Shown here one piece after another: positions 45,901 through 54,243 of a DNA stretch of 64,000 bases. The DNA is taken from contig NZ_PIPX01000002.1 of assembly GCF_003987225.1 (NCBI RefSeq), forward strand, positions 124,001 to 188,000. The letters are read 5' to 3'. The DNA comes from Pseudidiomarina homiensis. GTDB taxonomy: Bacteria; Pseudomonadota; Gammaproteobacteria; Enterobacterales; Alteromonadaceae. Position 1 is the stretch's first letter; each line of letters starts with the position of its first letter. Under the pieces are notes generated by a model, which saw only the letters and a program-made list of their open reading frames with translations, searched no databases and was not told where the DNA came from. The position numbers and the translations under genes are program-made.

Positions 45901-48300
45901 TTAGTTGGTGAGGCATTGAAAAGTAGCAAAATTATAAACACTAACTGGCTTTTGATGATCAGTTCTAGTGTTCAGTTGCCGATGAGAATTCATTTTTCAA
46001 ATAAACAGCAACTTATGAAATGTTCCTCATGTTCCTCGCTTAGTTTAAACAAGCCTTATAGTGTGTGTGTTTCAGCATTTTGTGACTCTAAGGAGTATGA
46101 AGTCGCGAACGATCAAGTCGACAGCTACTATAAATGGGTTGCACAAGAGGTATCTCATAAACTTCGAGTTGAAGAGCTTACAGGCCAAACAAAACCTTTA
46201 GAAGAGCAAAGAAGAAGACAAAGGCACTTTAAGAAAGCATTCATTAACGATGAATGTGAAACAACTCAGTCGATAGATGTTTTAAGCGTAACAACGACTA
46301 TGGAGGTGGGGGTCGATATAGGCTCATTACAGATTGTTATGATGGCGAACATGCCTCCACAGCGATTTAATTATCAGCAAAGAGTTGGTCGAGCGGGTCG
46401 AGCGGGACAGACGTTTTCATACGCTTTAACGATTTGTAAAGGAAGCTCACATGACGATTATTATTTTAATCACCCTGAACGTATTACTGGAGATACACCC
46501 CCTCAGCCCTATCTTGACCTAAATCGTATTGAAATAGTAAGAAGAGTTGTAATCGCAGAGGTCTTGAGGCGTGCTTTTAATGCGCTTCCCTCTCCTCCGT
46601 TGAGGCGCTCCTCAAGTACTCACGGTGCATTTGGGAAAACGGAAGAATGGGAGAGCTGTTACAAACTCGATGTTCAAAGTTGGATTAACAATACTACTGA
46701 AGTCGAAAACATCTGTGACGACTTGACAAGCTATACATTGTTAACTGAAGACGAAAAAAGATCTATTGTAGCTTTTTGCCGAGATAAATTGTGCGAATTA
46801 GTTTCTAATGTAGTCAAAGATTCTAGTCTTATACAAGACGAATTAAGCGAACGTCTTGCAACAGCGGGCGTTTTACCAATGTTTGGTTTTCCTACAAGAG
46901 TAAGAAGTTTATTTACGGGCTACCCTAAGAGCGGGCGAGACCCAGTCATAAGCGACAGGCCCATAGATCATGCCGTCTGGTCGTTTTCTCCAGGATCTGA
47001 ATTACCTAAAGACAAGCAAATTCACACTGCTGTTGGACTTGGCTTATTAAAGCAAAACTACAAAGGATTTTATTGGGATGATGACCCGTTAGGGGATCCG
47101 GTAATAGTCAGTAAGTGTGCCGACCCTGGTTGCAACTCGGTTCAGTTAGGTTTGCATGATGAATGTTGGGTATGCAAGTTACCGACTGAGGAGTTTAAAT
47201 TGTTTCAACCAAAAGGATTTGTGTCAGCGAGCTACCCCTCTGATCACCATGGCCAGCGTCAACGGGGAGGATCATTACCGCCGCCAAAGTTAGCATTTCA
47301 GCCTAACTTTGCAGAAGGACTGGGATTCAACGCGGTTAAGGTTGCTTTAACAAATGACAAGCCTATAAGCCTGATTAATGACAACCGTGGGCACATGTTC
47401 GAGTTTTACAAATCATATGGAAAAGCAATTGTTAAAGATGAGTTTTTATATAAAGATCATCGTCGTTTAAAAGACCTTGATATAGATGGAGAGCCATTCG
47501 AAGTTGGCGCCATCGGAGTGGTTTTTAAAACAGACATTCTGAGCGTATTGATTGATAGCGCAGAAGGTATTGGTAATAGAGGTGTCATCGATATCGAGCA
47601 ACCCTCCGCCCGAATTGCAATAGCTTCATTTGCTGAGTTTTTAAGAATGGCTGTTTCAACTTATCTCGATATTGATCCTTCAGAGCTGAGAGTTGGTAGA
47701 GGTGTTTTTCGTACTCCCCAATGCTCAACAGAGCTAATTTTTCTAGCGGACACTTTGGAGAACGGAGCAGGGTATGCAGCTAGAATGTTCAGTGAGGATC
47801 GGCTTAAAGATGCATTGGAAGCTCACTACAAGTTGAGGCAATCCGCGTGGGAGAGTGATGAACACAGTTCGTGTGACCAGTCGTGTCAAGATTGCTTGAG
47901 GAACTATGGCAATAGAATGGAGCATCATTTATTAGACTGGCGGCTTGCTTTGGATATAACAGAGCTAGTTCTTGGACGTCGGCTGGATTTATATAGGTGG
48001 CTTTCACGAGCCGATACTTTATTGAATAGTTTTGTAGGAATATGCAAGAAAGTTGGCATAAATTTAAGCGTCGAACAAGCTGGGGATTTAAGGGCTATCG
48101 TGACTGATAGGCGCCTAGCTCTAATATTATGTCATCCGTTATGGCATATAAGAGAAGGACTGGCGACGGATCTTCAAATAGAAGCAAAAATTGAGCTCAA
48201 ATCAAAATATGGTAGTGAGTTGAAAGTAGATTTTGTTGACTTCCGAGATTTTGCTAAATATCCAGCGAAATATATTTTACGTGTAGGAGACTACAGTTGA
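42919..48300 (+). CDS. Very large SF2 helicase with DUF1998-like C-terminus (DruE-like)
   Basis: The 1793-aa protein has a DEAD-like helicase core split by a long insert: Walker [12 protein letters not shown] (about 119-129), [17 protein letters not shown] at about 331-334, GTSAS at about 367, then a zinc-ribbon insert ([25 protein letters not shown]), [25 protein letters not shown] and the arginine-finger motif [11 protein letters not shown] near 1153. The C-terminus has the Cys cluster [14 protein letters not shown] (about 1651-1664) typical of DUF1998. This combination and length are those of DruE of Druantia; MrfA- and DpdJ-type helicases are related alternatives. Likely an ATP-driven translocase acting on foreign DNA. 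Confidence 0.82.
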   Translation: MNEKTPIDVLSYIKDAYHKYYNTAFRMKDSEVMNEREKLLESPGMTAQDLLIEAVFAYPSVCSISDVVREVGLSEDVAILLARMLFDAEPEFKLRLHQKQSVVTSLAENNALTRNVVVTSGTGSGKTESFLAPIFARLISERIDYPHSPINRWWRENWSEETEWSGLRAKNSCIQPAVRALILYPTNALVEDQVSRIRKAAIRGLEETGSPVFYFGRYTGATLGGTAMPPTKLTKRHSKVVEEVAKEIRTIEHEANNLAQTNLDVRSQFPSPDCGEMLTRWEMIETPPDILITNVSMLNVMLMRDIEDPIFEQTKAWLSESEDHHFSLIIDELHGYRGTQGTEVSLVIRNLLSRLGLKPDSPQLRCIGTSASLDGNEGLEFLEQFFGVSKNSFDVFEGRPRKPNISLPLNQDRVLALSADVLNGDELAIKRCISDFSPRDAIGTACLLAGKMPDGRVIPSRLSEIGYHLFGENYDERALATLLTAGNNEVVNNYEEPQPAFRAHMFLRQIQGVWACSNPDCDQVDADFNFPSRRIGKLFKTPLLKCGCGGQVLELLYCDDCGESFLGGYVTTMPKDFPDEDGIYLESGQSELSIGQPQLVYQRKYEHYAWYWPKEPARKIEPWKHKGSTFEFVGADFDPMLGRLSRQKPGDSRSGTMYISNAPTGSIAALPEKCPCCMSSRFQKELDNFFSSNVNSPIRGLRTGLNVTTQLIADRAVSKLGGNGSAAQMITFTDSRDDAADVAAELELNHYRDVLRQTLYKVISGRDTYSAQQIEELFYRLDSLTPREQSFLSELKESSPEAFFAFKNKARQVADESELEVIKEYSHSELSQGIISWSSLMRRVEKELVALGINPAGPLHSLQGQKDQPWWRYFKPSVQGDWQPLPDIVANEQRNRLRGVMAKNITEAIFDGGGRDLESMGIAYVEPILDANRLAPLPKAEALGVAANTVRLLGRAGYYEEGRTRASSRAPAIVKEYLKKIAPSVGLSGEELSDLVGEALKSSKIINTNWLLMISSSVQLPMRIHFSNKQQLMKCSSCSSLSLNKPYSVCVSAFCDSKEYEVANDQVDSYYKWVAQEVSHKLRVEELTGQTKPLEEQRRRQRHFKKAFINDECETTQSIDVLSVTTTMEVGVDIGSLQIVMMANMPPQRFNYQQRVGRAGRAGQTFSYALTICKGSSHDDYYFNHPERITGDTPPQPYLDLNRIEIVRRVVIAEVLRRAFNALPSPPLRRSSSTHGAFGKTEEWESCYKLDVQSWINNTTEVENICDDLTSYTLLTEDEKRSIVAFCRDKLCELVSNVVKDSSLIQDELSERLATAGVLPMFGFPTRVRSLFTGYPKSGRDPVISDRPIDHAVWSFSPGSELPKDKQIHTAVGLGLLKQNYKGFYWDDDPLGDPVIVSKCADPGCNSVQLGLHDECWVCKLPTEEFKLFQPKGFVSASYPSDHHGQRQRGGSLPPPKLAFQPNFAEGLGFNAVKVALTNDKPISLINDNRGHMFEFYKSYGKAIVKDEFLYKDHRRLKDLDIDGEPFEVGAIGVVFKTDILSVLIDSAEGIGNRGVIDIEQPSARIAIASFAEFLRMAVSTYLDIDPSELRVGRGVFRTPQCSTELIFLADTLENGAGYAARMFSEDRLKDALEAHYKLRQSAWESDEHSSCDQSCQDCLRNYGNRMEHHLLDWRLALDITELVLGRRLDLYRWLSRADTLLNSFVGICKKVGINLSVEQAGDLRAIVTDRRLALILCHPLWHIREGLATDLQIEAKIELKSKYGSELKVDFVDFRDFAKYPAKYILRVGDYS

Positions 48301-50261
48301 TTGAGGTTATTGGTGAAGAGGGCACGAGTGAGTATCGGGCTGCTATTAATATAGCTGAGTCAATAAAGAGTACATTCAAGGGCGTGGAACGAACGCCAGC
48401 GGCTGAAGAGTTAGTCAAGATCGTAGTTAGTGCTAAGCTATCTGGCTATAACGTGTCTGATGTTGACATAGTTATATGTGCGGTATTTAAAGAAAATAGA
48501 TTTTTTAAACCGACAAGGTTTCTCAGGGACTCTGCTGGTAAACGTGTTATGAATAAGCCGATCCGTGCCACGAACCTGGTTGCAGCGGTTGAGGTAAAAG
48601 ATCACGACGATTCAGCAGTCATTATTAATGGTGATAACATACTTGTTAAGTACCATCGTGGCGCCAAGCAAGGGGAAAAAAGCGCGATCGATCAAAATAT
48701 CAAACAGTTACATGCAATTTCTGGCTATATGGCAGATCTCGGTATCAATATTTTTGTTCATAGGTCAGTTTATATGACCGGAGTTACTAGGGTAAGAGTA
48801 GCAGGTGCTTTTGGCGCAGACTTTACAGGAAATGACTTTTTTAGCTCGTTAGCTGCTGCGTCAAACGTTAGGAATATTGGTGGGGTGTTAACTTTGAGTT
48901 CAGGCGAAAATTGGGAGATTAGAAAGGCGTTAACCGCTCCCCTGCTTCGGAAACTTTCACCAACAGCGTTAGATAGACGCCGAATGGATCTAATTACTAC
49001 AAAAACTGAAGAGATTGAAAGGATAATAAAAGGTCTCGGGAAACAGATGATTTGTTTAAGAGGCTATGGAGGAGCTGGTAAAACTATCATGCTGCTTCAG
49101 GCTGCGTGGAAAGTATTCCGTGAAAGCGGTCGACGATCTATTTTCTTAACATACAACCATGCGTTGGCTGCAGATATTAGACGGTCATTAGCATTGATAG
49201 GCGTGCCGAGTGACATATATCGCGGCGGTATTGTTGTGTCCACGGTAATGTCGTTTATTTATAAGTGGTTAGTCGCGCTGGGTGTAATTGACAAAAGTGA
49301 ATCTGAATTCTTGGATAATTATGAAGAGCACTGCAATACTGCGATTGAAATGTTATCTGAAAAAGTTGTTACTTCAAACGATATCAGTGCTTTGACAGAG
49401 AGTGATAATGACACATTCGATTTTGACTTGGTATTTGTAGATGAAGGTCAAGATTGGCCACAAGCTGAAGCCGAGTTATTAATGGCGCTATACAGTGAAT
49501 CTAGAATGTGTATCGCGGATGGAGTTGATCAGTTGTTAAGAGGCGGTAGGGTGAATTGGACCAAACACATCGCTTCTGAAAGCGTAGAAACAATCCCATT
49601 GCCGTCATGTTTAAGAATGAAGAGAAACCTTTCTATTTTCGTAAATAATATCGCGGATTCAATTGCTTTACCTCCTTTGCTAAAGCCTAATGAAAGAGCC
49701 GGTGGAGGACGAATCATTTTTCTGACCGCGTCATACACAACAAAGCTTTCGCTACATGATGAGCTTATAAAAGCTGCTCACGAAAAGGGAAATGCGGAAG
49801 TTGACTTTTTATTTTGTGTACCGGCTTCAAATGTCGTTAAATTGGGCACTAAAAAAGAAAGCAAATTGGGTATGGCGCTGTCTAACAATGGCTTCCAAAT
49901 TTGGGATGGGGTTGATGACGTTTATCGAAAGGATTTTCCGCGCTCTAAAAAACAATACCGAATTGTACAGTATGCGAGTGTTAGAGGTCTAGAAGGTTGG
50001 ACAGTCATATTAGAGTTACTCGATGAGTTCTGGCTTGCTTGCTATCAGGCACGTAAAAACGAGGGACTCAGTGAAAGTGAAGAGCTTGCATTTGAGGATA
50101 TTGAATCAATCGCTGCAGCTCATGCATGGAGTCAAGTTTTTATTGCATTAACACGACCTATAGATACCCTAGTCATTACTCTAAAAGATCCTGAGTCCTA
50201 TTTTTCTAAGACCATGATGGAAATTGGACGAATGATGCCTGACAGTGTTGAGTTTGATTAG
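48297..50261 (+). CDS. NERD nuclease domain fused to UvrD-like helicase
   Basis: The TTG at 48297 overlaps the helicase stop (TTGA) and has AGGAG 8-9 bases upstream. The 654-aa protein has an N-terminal NERD-like nuclease region (about 15-200: [11 protein letters not shown] with its Asp, then [10 protein letters not shown] with Glu-x-Lys, and [13 protein letters not shown]) and a superfamily I ATPase (Walker A GYGGAGKT near 256; [15 protein letters not shown]; Walker B VDEGQD near 381; [21 protein letters not shown] and FIALTRPID as late motifs). It is thus both a predicted nuclease and a helicase. It is the third gene of the operon and is not part of the Druantia systems I know. Confidence 0.8.
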   Translation: MIEVIGEEGTSEYRAAINIAESIKSTFKGVERTPAAEELVKIVVSAKLSGYNVSDVDIVICAVFKENRFFKPTRFLRDSAGKRVMNKPIRATNLVAAVEVKDHDDSAVIINGDNILVKYHRGAKQGEKSAIDQNIKQLHAISGYMADLGINIFVHRSVYMTGVTRVRVAGAFGADFTGNDFFSSLAAASNVRNIGGVLTLSSGENWEIRKALTAPLLRKLSPTALDRRRMDLITTKTEEIERIIKGLGKQMICLRGYGGAGKTIMLLQAAWKVFRESGRRSIFLTYNHALAADIRRSLALIGVPSDIYRGGIVVSTVMSFIYKWLVALGVIDKSESEFLDNYEEHCNTAIEMLSEKVVTSNDISALTESDNDTFDFDLVFVDEGQDWPQAEAELLMALYSESRMCIADGVDQLLRGGRVNWTKHIASESVETIPLPSCLRMKRNLSIFVNNIADSIALPPLLKPNERAGGGRIIFLTASYTTKLSLHDELIKAAHEKGNAEVDFLFCVPASNVVKLGTKKESKLGMALSNNGFQIWDGVDDVYRKDFPRSKKQYRIVQYASVRGLEGWTVILELLDEFWLACYQARKNEGLSESEELAFEDIESIAAAHAWSQVFIALTRPIDTLVITLKDPESYFSKTMMEIGRMMPDSVEFD

Positions 50262-50296
50262 CACAACTCATTTACGACTGCTAGTTGTATGTGACC

Positions 50297-50575
50297 TCAC
50301 CCGCGCGATAGCACCTTAATCAAATGCCACCCAAACTTCGTCTTCACGGGGCCATGCACTTCCAGCGTGGGCTTGCCGAAGACGACTTTGTCGAAGGCGG
50401 GCACCATTTGGCCGCGGCGGAATTCGCCTAAGTCGCCGCCCTTTTTGCCAGATGGGCAGAGGGAGTGCTTGCGGGCGAGGTCGCCGAACTTTTTGCCAGC
50501 GGCGAGCTGCTTTTTGAGCTCGGCTGCTTCGGCTTCGGTTTTAACCAGTATGTGTAAGGCGTGGGCGCGGGCCAT
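50297..50575 (-). CDS. ppiC: Parvulin-type peptidyl-prolyl isomerase
   Basis: The 92-aa single-domain cytoplasmic parvulin matches PpiC of E. coli (93 aa): [52 protein letters not shown] and [14 protein letters not shown]. It speeds proline isomerisation. It has host-like G+C composition and probably marks the right border of the inserted operon; the last defence gene ends 35 bp away, convergent. Confidence 0.95.
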   Translation of the reverse strand: MARAHALHILVKTEAEAAELKKQLAAGKKFGDLARKHSLCPSGKKGGDLGEFRRGQMVPAFDKVVFGKPTLEVHGPVKTKFGWHLIKVLSRG

Positions 50576-50602
50576 GCTGAACGTCTCCCCAAGGTATTAT
50601 CG

Positions 50603-52288
50603 CTACCAATCTTCGAGTTGCTGCAAGTGCTTAATGCGATCCCGTTGTAAGGTCAGCGCTTCGAAAACGTCATTGTAGCTTTTGTTCTTCGGCGACAAAT
50701 TCGGTAAAGCAAAGTTGGCTTGAGTAAAGAATTCATCGCTATGCTCTTCCCAACCTTGGCGCCACCATTGGACGATCAAGTCGCGTGACTGCAACAGGGT
50801 CTGTGTGGTCGGTAGTTTATCCGATTTTGCTGCGTTAATGGCGGTTTTTGTCGGCAGCAGGTTCCACAGGTCGTTGTTGGGCCAGCGTGCGAACGGGAAG
50901 GCATGGTCGACGGCGTAATTGCGTGGCCGAATGTCAGAGCCAGACCAACAACATCGCACGTGATCTGCATTCAACAACTGTTCCACGCGTTTGCGCACGC
51001 GGCTCGTGGTGCGCTCGGGATTTTCCCACGCCAGCGCATTTAAATAGTCGACCCGTGACAGTGCGCGTTGCTGGTTGAGTGCGTAGCTTGCCATCAAGCT
51101 ACTCCACTCGTTAACCAACGCTGGCTCAATCCACACACTGAAGCGTGCCAACGCATCCCAAATACTCCGTGGCACGTAGAAGGTGCCGAGTGACTTTAGA
51201 AACGCATAATCCAGCACCAACGCGCCTTTGGGTTTTTGGGTCCGCTCTAGCTCGACGTGGAAAACTTCGGTTTGAGTGCCCGGCAAGGTGATGTATTTGG
51301 CCGGCATGTTTCGAATGGTGGACGCAATATCTTTTAGGGTGCGGTACACGTTCTGCGCTTCGGTCGGATCAAAATAACAAGCGCCAATGTAAAAATCGTT
51401 GGTGCTACGGTTAGTGAGTGTTTGCCAACCTTCAGGCTTCACAAAACCAAGACCCTTATTGCTGCTGCTTTGTTGAATCCCGAGGGTATCGATTAAAGGT
51501 TTGTAGAGCTTTAGCCAATACAGCGCAACCAGTCCCATCGGCAGGGCGACGGTTTCTTCGGTTTGTTCGAGCACTGCGCCAGGATGGCCTTCTGCTATGC
51601 GTAACAGTGTACGAAGTAGCCCTACTTTATAAGTTGAAGCTTTCGCATCATTGATCACAATGTTGCGAATCAGCGGAAAGGCACCGGTGCCGTCGTCAGG
51701 TAGCGTTAGTAGGACGGTTTGCCATGCGACGTCTTGGCGCTTTAGTTCATCTTGGCGCTTTTCTAGCAACCGAAAGGTCAGCCCTTGCTGCTGCGCGAGC
51801 TGCGAGAGTTCGTCGGCGGACACAGGGTGCATGGTGCGTTCGTCGGGGCTGGCGCCGTGGCGCAGCGAGACGACCATTTTGCCGTTGGGTTTAAGCAGCG
51901 AGCTGAGCTTGCGGAAGCTGCGTTGCCGCGCTGAGGGTGGAATGTGCATCCAGACGGCGCTGAGCAAAATCAGGTCGAACTTGGTTTGTAGTTTGTGGAC
52001 CTGAGTGAGCTCGGGCAGGCTGTCGTCGAGCCAATGGATGGGCTGCTTGGCACTATAGTGCTGCGCGCGTTCACGAATGCCAGAAGCAGGTTCTACCGCC
52101 ACAACACTTAAACCTTTGCTGGCCAAAAAGCGCGCATCGCGGCCTGAGCCTGCGCCAACGTCAAGGGCCATGCCTTCGGTCGGAATCAGCTCAAGCCAGT
52201 CGCGATGCACCTGTTCAAATTCAAGGCTGTCGTACTGCTCGGCAAGTTGTTCCGCATTGCGGCTGTAGTAGGTAATGTTGTCGTCCAT
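50603..52288 (-). CDS. Class I methyltransferase-HNH endonuclease fusion protein
   Basis: The start is the ATG at 52288 (MDDNITYYSRNAEQLAEQY), giving 561 aa; the longer frame to 52396 is not convincing. Residues about 1-150 are a SAM-dependent methyltransferase (LDVGAGSGRDARFLASKG, VVAVEPASGIRERA, LILLSAVWMHI). A middle helical region (about 190-400, with ASTYKVGLLRTLLRIAEGHPG) follows that is common in large HNH proteins. The C-terminus has an HNH site (about 470-510: CCWSGSDI, YAVDHAFPFARW, NDLWNLLPTKTAINAAKSDKLP). The substrate of either domain is unknown. It lies next to the defence operon but is G+C-richer than it. Confidence 0.78.
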   Translation of the reverse strand: MDDNITYYSRNAEQLAEQYDSLEFEQVHRDWLELIPTEGMALDVGAGSGRDARFLASKGLSVVAVEPASGIRERAQHYSAKQPIHWLDDSLPELTQVHKLQTKFDLILLSAVWMHIPPSARQRSFRKLSSLLKPNGKMVVSLRHGASPDERTMHPVSADELSQLAQQQGLTFRLLEKRQDELKRQDVAWQTVLLTLPDDGTGAFPLIRNIVINDAKASTYKVGLLRTLLRIAEGHPGAVLEQTEETVALPMGLVALYWLKLYKPLIDTLGIQQSSSNKGLGFVKPEGWQTLTNRSTNDFYIGACYFDPTEAQNVYRTLKDIASTIRNMPAKYITLPGTQTEVFHVELERTQKPKGALVLDYAFLKSLGTFYVPRSIWDALARFSVWIEPALVNEWSSLMASYALNQQRALSRVDYLNALAWENPERTTSRVRKRVEQLLNADHVRCCWSGSDIRPRNYAVDHAFPFARWPNNDLWNLLPTKTAINAAKSDKLPTTQTLLQSRDLIVQWWRQGWEEHSDEFFTQANFALPNLSPKNKSYNDVFEALTLQRDRIKHLQQLEDW

Positions 52289-52405
52289 CCCTCGACGTTT
52301 TCTCTTCTTTTGCAAACAAATGTTGTATGAATAAGTCCCACTATAATGGCTTTTTTGTACAATGGCATCTTTCCGTCGGGGCATTCTGAATGCCAAGAGA
52401 AGCGT

Positions 52406-53128
52406 TTATAGTATATTGACTACCCAGTCGCCCCAGACTTGAGTTTGGAAAACGGTGTAAATTGAAGTTGCGAGAAGCGTAAATAGCGCTATTGAAATCA
52501 GCGTGCTTGACTGAATCCGGCTGGTAGTTTTCAAGTCATATATGACGATCGATGCATAAACGCAAGCTATGATGACTAACATCATATAGCCCGGCAACGC
52601 TAATACGTGAATCAAGCGGTTTAGGCCCTCTGGCATTAATTGGACGGCAGCGGCCAACATAAATCGCTTATGATGTGCGGGAGAGCCGATATTGAACAAA
52701 CCCAATATGTAGAGACATGCGAATAGGGTCCATTGTAAGAAAGTGCTTCCTATTAACGCACCTGCTCGAACTCTTGCATTGGCGTCCTCAGGATTAAATA
52801 CGCCGAAGTTAACCAAACGTTCATAGAGATCCAGAGTCATTATTACTCCGGTAAGCAAAATAGCTATAACGAGTATGACGCTTAGCTTTCCCCAAAGTCT
52901 ATGCCTCGAGAATTGACGAGCTCTAACCAAGTATGACTGATTCAGTAATAACAAGTACCAAGCTGCACTGAATGCACCATGTACCCCTATCCATACGGTG
53001 ACTCGTTCGAGCTGGTTTGGGTTTATGAGCCAGTTAAGGATAAACCCACTAAATACGACAACAGTAATCAACAGGGCCAAACGAAAGAAAAACGTTGGCT
53101 GTTGATAGCGATCACCATGTTGAGTCAT
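52406..53128 (-). CDS. Seven-helix membrane protein of unknown function
   Basis: The 240-aa protein has about seven hydrophobic helices spread evenly from residue 12 to the C-terminus. Some histidines fall inside or at the edge of helices (WIGVHGAFSAAW, SRHRLWGKLSV, NRLIHVLAL), which is compatible with haem or quinone binding as in cytochrome b561-like folds, but I do not recognise the family. The A+T content is higher than that of the neighbours. It lies 9 bp downstream of nothing obvious and 68 bp after the small-protein cluster, on the same strand. Confidence 0.6.
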   Translation of the reverse strand: MTQHGDRYQQPTFFFRLALLITVVVFSGFILNWLINPNQLERVTVWIGVHGAFSAAWYLLLLNQSYLVRARQFSRHRLWGKLSVILVIAILLTGVIMTLDLYERLVNFGVFNPEDANARVRAGALIGSTFLQWTLFACLYILGLFNIGSPAHHKRFMLAAAVQLMPEGLNRLIHVLALPGYMMLVIIACVYASIVIYDLKTTSRIQSSTLISIALFTLLATSIYTVFQTQVWGDWVVNIL

Positions 53129-53196
53129 GAAGTCCCTAGATTTTTGAGCGGCGATAAAGAGTAAGTTTATCCTGGTTTAATTTAATGAGCGGGTGA

Positions 53197-53430
53197 CTAA
53201 GACTGGCTGCGCTTCAACAGCAAAAAGCCAAAGATACCGGTAACCACCGAAGCTAATGTTTCTGCTAATGCGCGATAAAAATTAACCGCGATGCGTTTGG
53301 TTTCTGGATAATAAAAATCATCCCAACCTGGAATGTACTCGAACGCACTGACAACATCACCCATGACCCAGATCATGTTCAGCGCATTGATTGCGCAGCC
53401 GATGAGTAAAACATAAATAAAGGGTCTCAT
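53197..53430 (-). CDS. Small membrane protein A (77 aa)
   Basis: The ATG at 53430 has AAGGAG nine bases upstream (inside the previous gene), whereas the longer frame to 53493 has none. The 77-aa product has two hydrophobic helices (MRPFIYVLLIGCAINALNMIWV and a C-terminal one, LASVVTGIFGFLLL) and ends KRSQS. The N-terminus parallels that of the next small protein (M-x4-YV-x-x-G-x-x-A-I-x-AL), so the two look like paralogues. Function unknown. Confidence 0.6.
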   Translation of the reverse strand: MRPFIYVLLIGCAINALNMIWVMGDVVSAFEYIPGWDDFYYPETKRIAVNFYRALAETLASVVTGIFGFLLLKRSQS

Positions 53431-53431
53431 A

Positions 53432-53611
53432 TCATGCTCCTTTTTGGCGCTGCGCAAGCATGGCAAAAAATACAGCAAACGATGCACTTGCAATAAACTC
53501 GAGGCTGTTAAAGCGAATAGAGTAGCTGCTGAAATACAGCGTCATATTCACTAAGTAAGTGAGGGCATCAATGGCCATGATCCCTGCGATAACGTACAGA
53601 AGCGTTTTCAT
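53432..53611 (-). CDS. Small membrane protein B (59 aa)
   Basis: A complete short gene: ATG at 53611 behind AGAGGAG, 59 residues (MKTLLYVIAGIMAIDALTYL, then VNMTLYFSSYSIRFNSLEF, then IASASFAVFFAMLAQRQKGA), TGA at 53432-53434. Two transmembrane helices. Its stop lies one base before the start of small membrane protein A and its last codons supply that gene's ribosome site, so they are coupled. Function unknown. Confidence 0.6.
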   Translation of the reverse strand: MKTLLYVIAGIMAIDALTYLVNMTLYFSSYSIRFNSLEFIASASFAVFFAMLAQRQKGA

Positions 53612-53626
53612 TGTTCTGCTCCTCTG

Positions 53627-53854
53627 TTAGAGATCGAGATCACTATCGTCTTTTTTCGTTTGCGGCGCGCTCGTAGTATCGGTCGATGCAGTCGCAGGTT
53701 TGTCGACTTGCCCCAGAACAGCAACGATAATAAACGCAATGAGTGGCGAGATAATCACGGCGAGCAGTGCGTAGCCAATAAACGAACGACCACGTGATGA
53801 CGCGAATGCGCCTACAAGAACACATAAGATGAGCCAAAGAATAACGTAAAGCAT
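53627..53854 (-). CDS. Small membrane protein C (75 aa)
   Basis: 75 aa with two helices (MLYVILWLILCVLVGAFA and YALLAVIISPLIAFIIVAVL) and a polar Thr/Asp/Lys tail ending DDSDLDL. The Gly-rich turn ASSRGRSFIGY between the helices resembles small phage- or envelope-related proteins of unknown role. AAAAAGG precedes the ATG. Confidence 0.6.
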   Translation of the reverse strand: MLYVILWLILCVLVGAFASSRGRSFIGYALLAVIISPLIAFIIVAVLGQVDKPATASTDTTSAPQTKKDDSDLDL

Positions 53855-53866
53855 AACGAAACCTTT

Positions 53867-54100
53867 TTAATTATTTTGAGTTGTTGTGGTAGCGCCTTTT
53901 TTTAACTGCCGAACAAAAAGCGTGAAAAAGAAAACGGCAAAAGCCAGCGGAACAGCGATATTGATAACGCTATAAAACGTCTGTAGTAAGCTTGCTTCAA
54001 CATCAGAATCAGGACTATGGCGATATAAATACACCGAATAGCCGGTGATGAGGGTGGTTAAAGCCCAGAGTAGAGCCGCGATAATTGTTGTTATTTTCAT
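53867..54100 (-). CDS. Small membrane protein D (77 aa)
   Basis: The ATG at 54100 follows AAGAGAAAG and gives 77 aa with two helices (IIAALLWALTTLITGYSVYL and VINIAVPLAFAVFFFTLFV). The C-terminal segment FAVFFFTLFVRQLKKG parallels FAVFFAMLAQRQKG of small membrane protein B, which suggests common origin. First gene of the small-protein cluster; promoter is probably in 54101-54170. Confidence 0.6.
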   Translation of the reverse strand: MKITTIIAALLWALTTLITGYSVYLYRHSPDSDVEASLLQTFYSVINIAVPLAFAVFFFTLFVRQLKKGATTTTQNN

Positions 54101-54174
54101 AAGCTTTCTCTTGGATTGTTTAATCATTAACCAGTCTTTAGAATTGTTGACGAATTGTCAAATCGACGATGCAT

Positions 54175-54216
54175 AAAAAAAGCCGAAATCAGGTAGCTTT
54201 GATTTCGGCTTTATTC
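54175..54216 (-). terminator. Rho-independent terminator after the TonB receptor
   Basis: AGCCGAAATCA and TGATTTCGGCT pair perfectly over an 8-base loop; on the minus strand the stem is followed by seven T bases. It ends the receptor transcript before the small-protein cluster. Confidence 0.9.
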
Positions 54217-54243
54217 GATGATTGGTTTTAACTGATGACTAGC

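Noticed and set aside
37061-50261. Reading the whole island as Druantia type II (DruM, DruF, DruG, DruE)
   Set aside because: The methyltransferase and its convergent partner match the MspI restriction-modification pair in detail, so I treat them as a separate R-M system; a profile search could overturn this.
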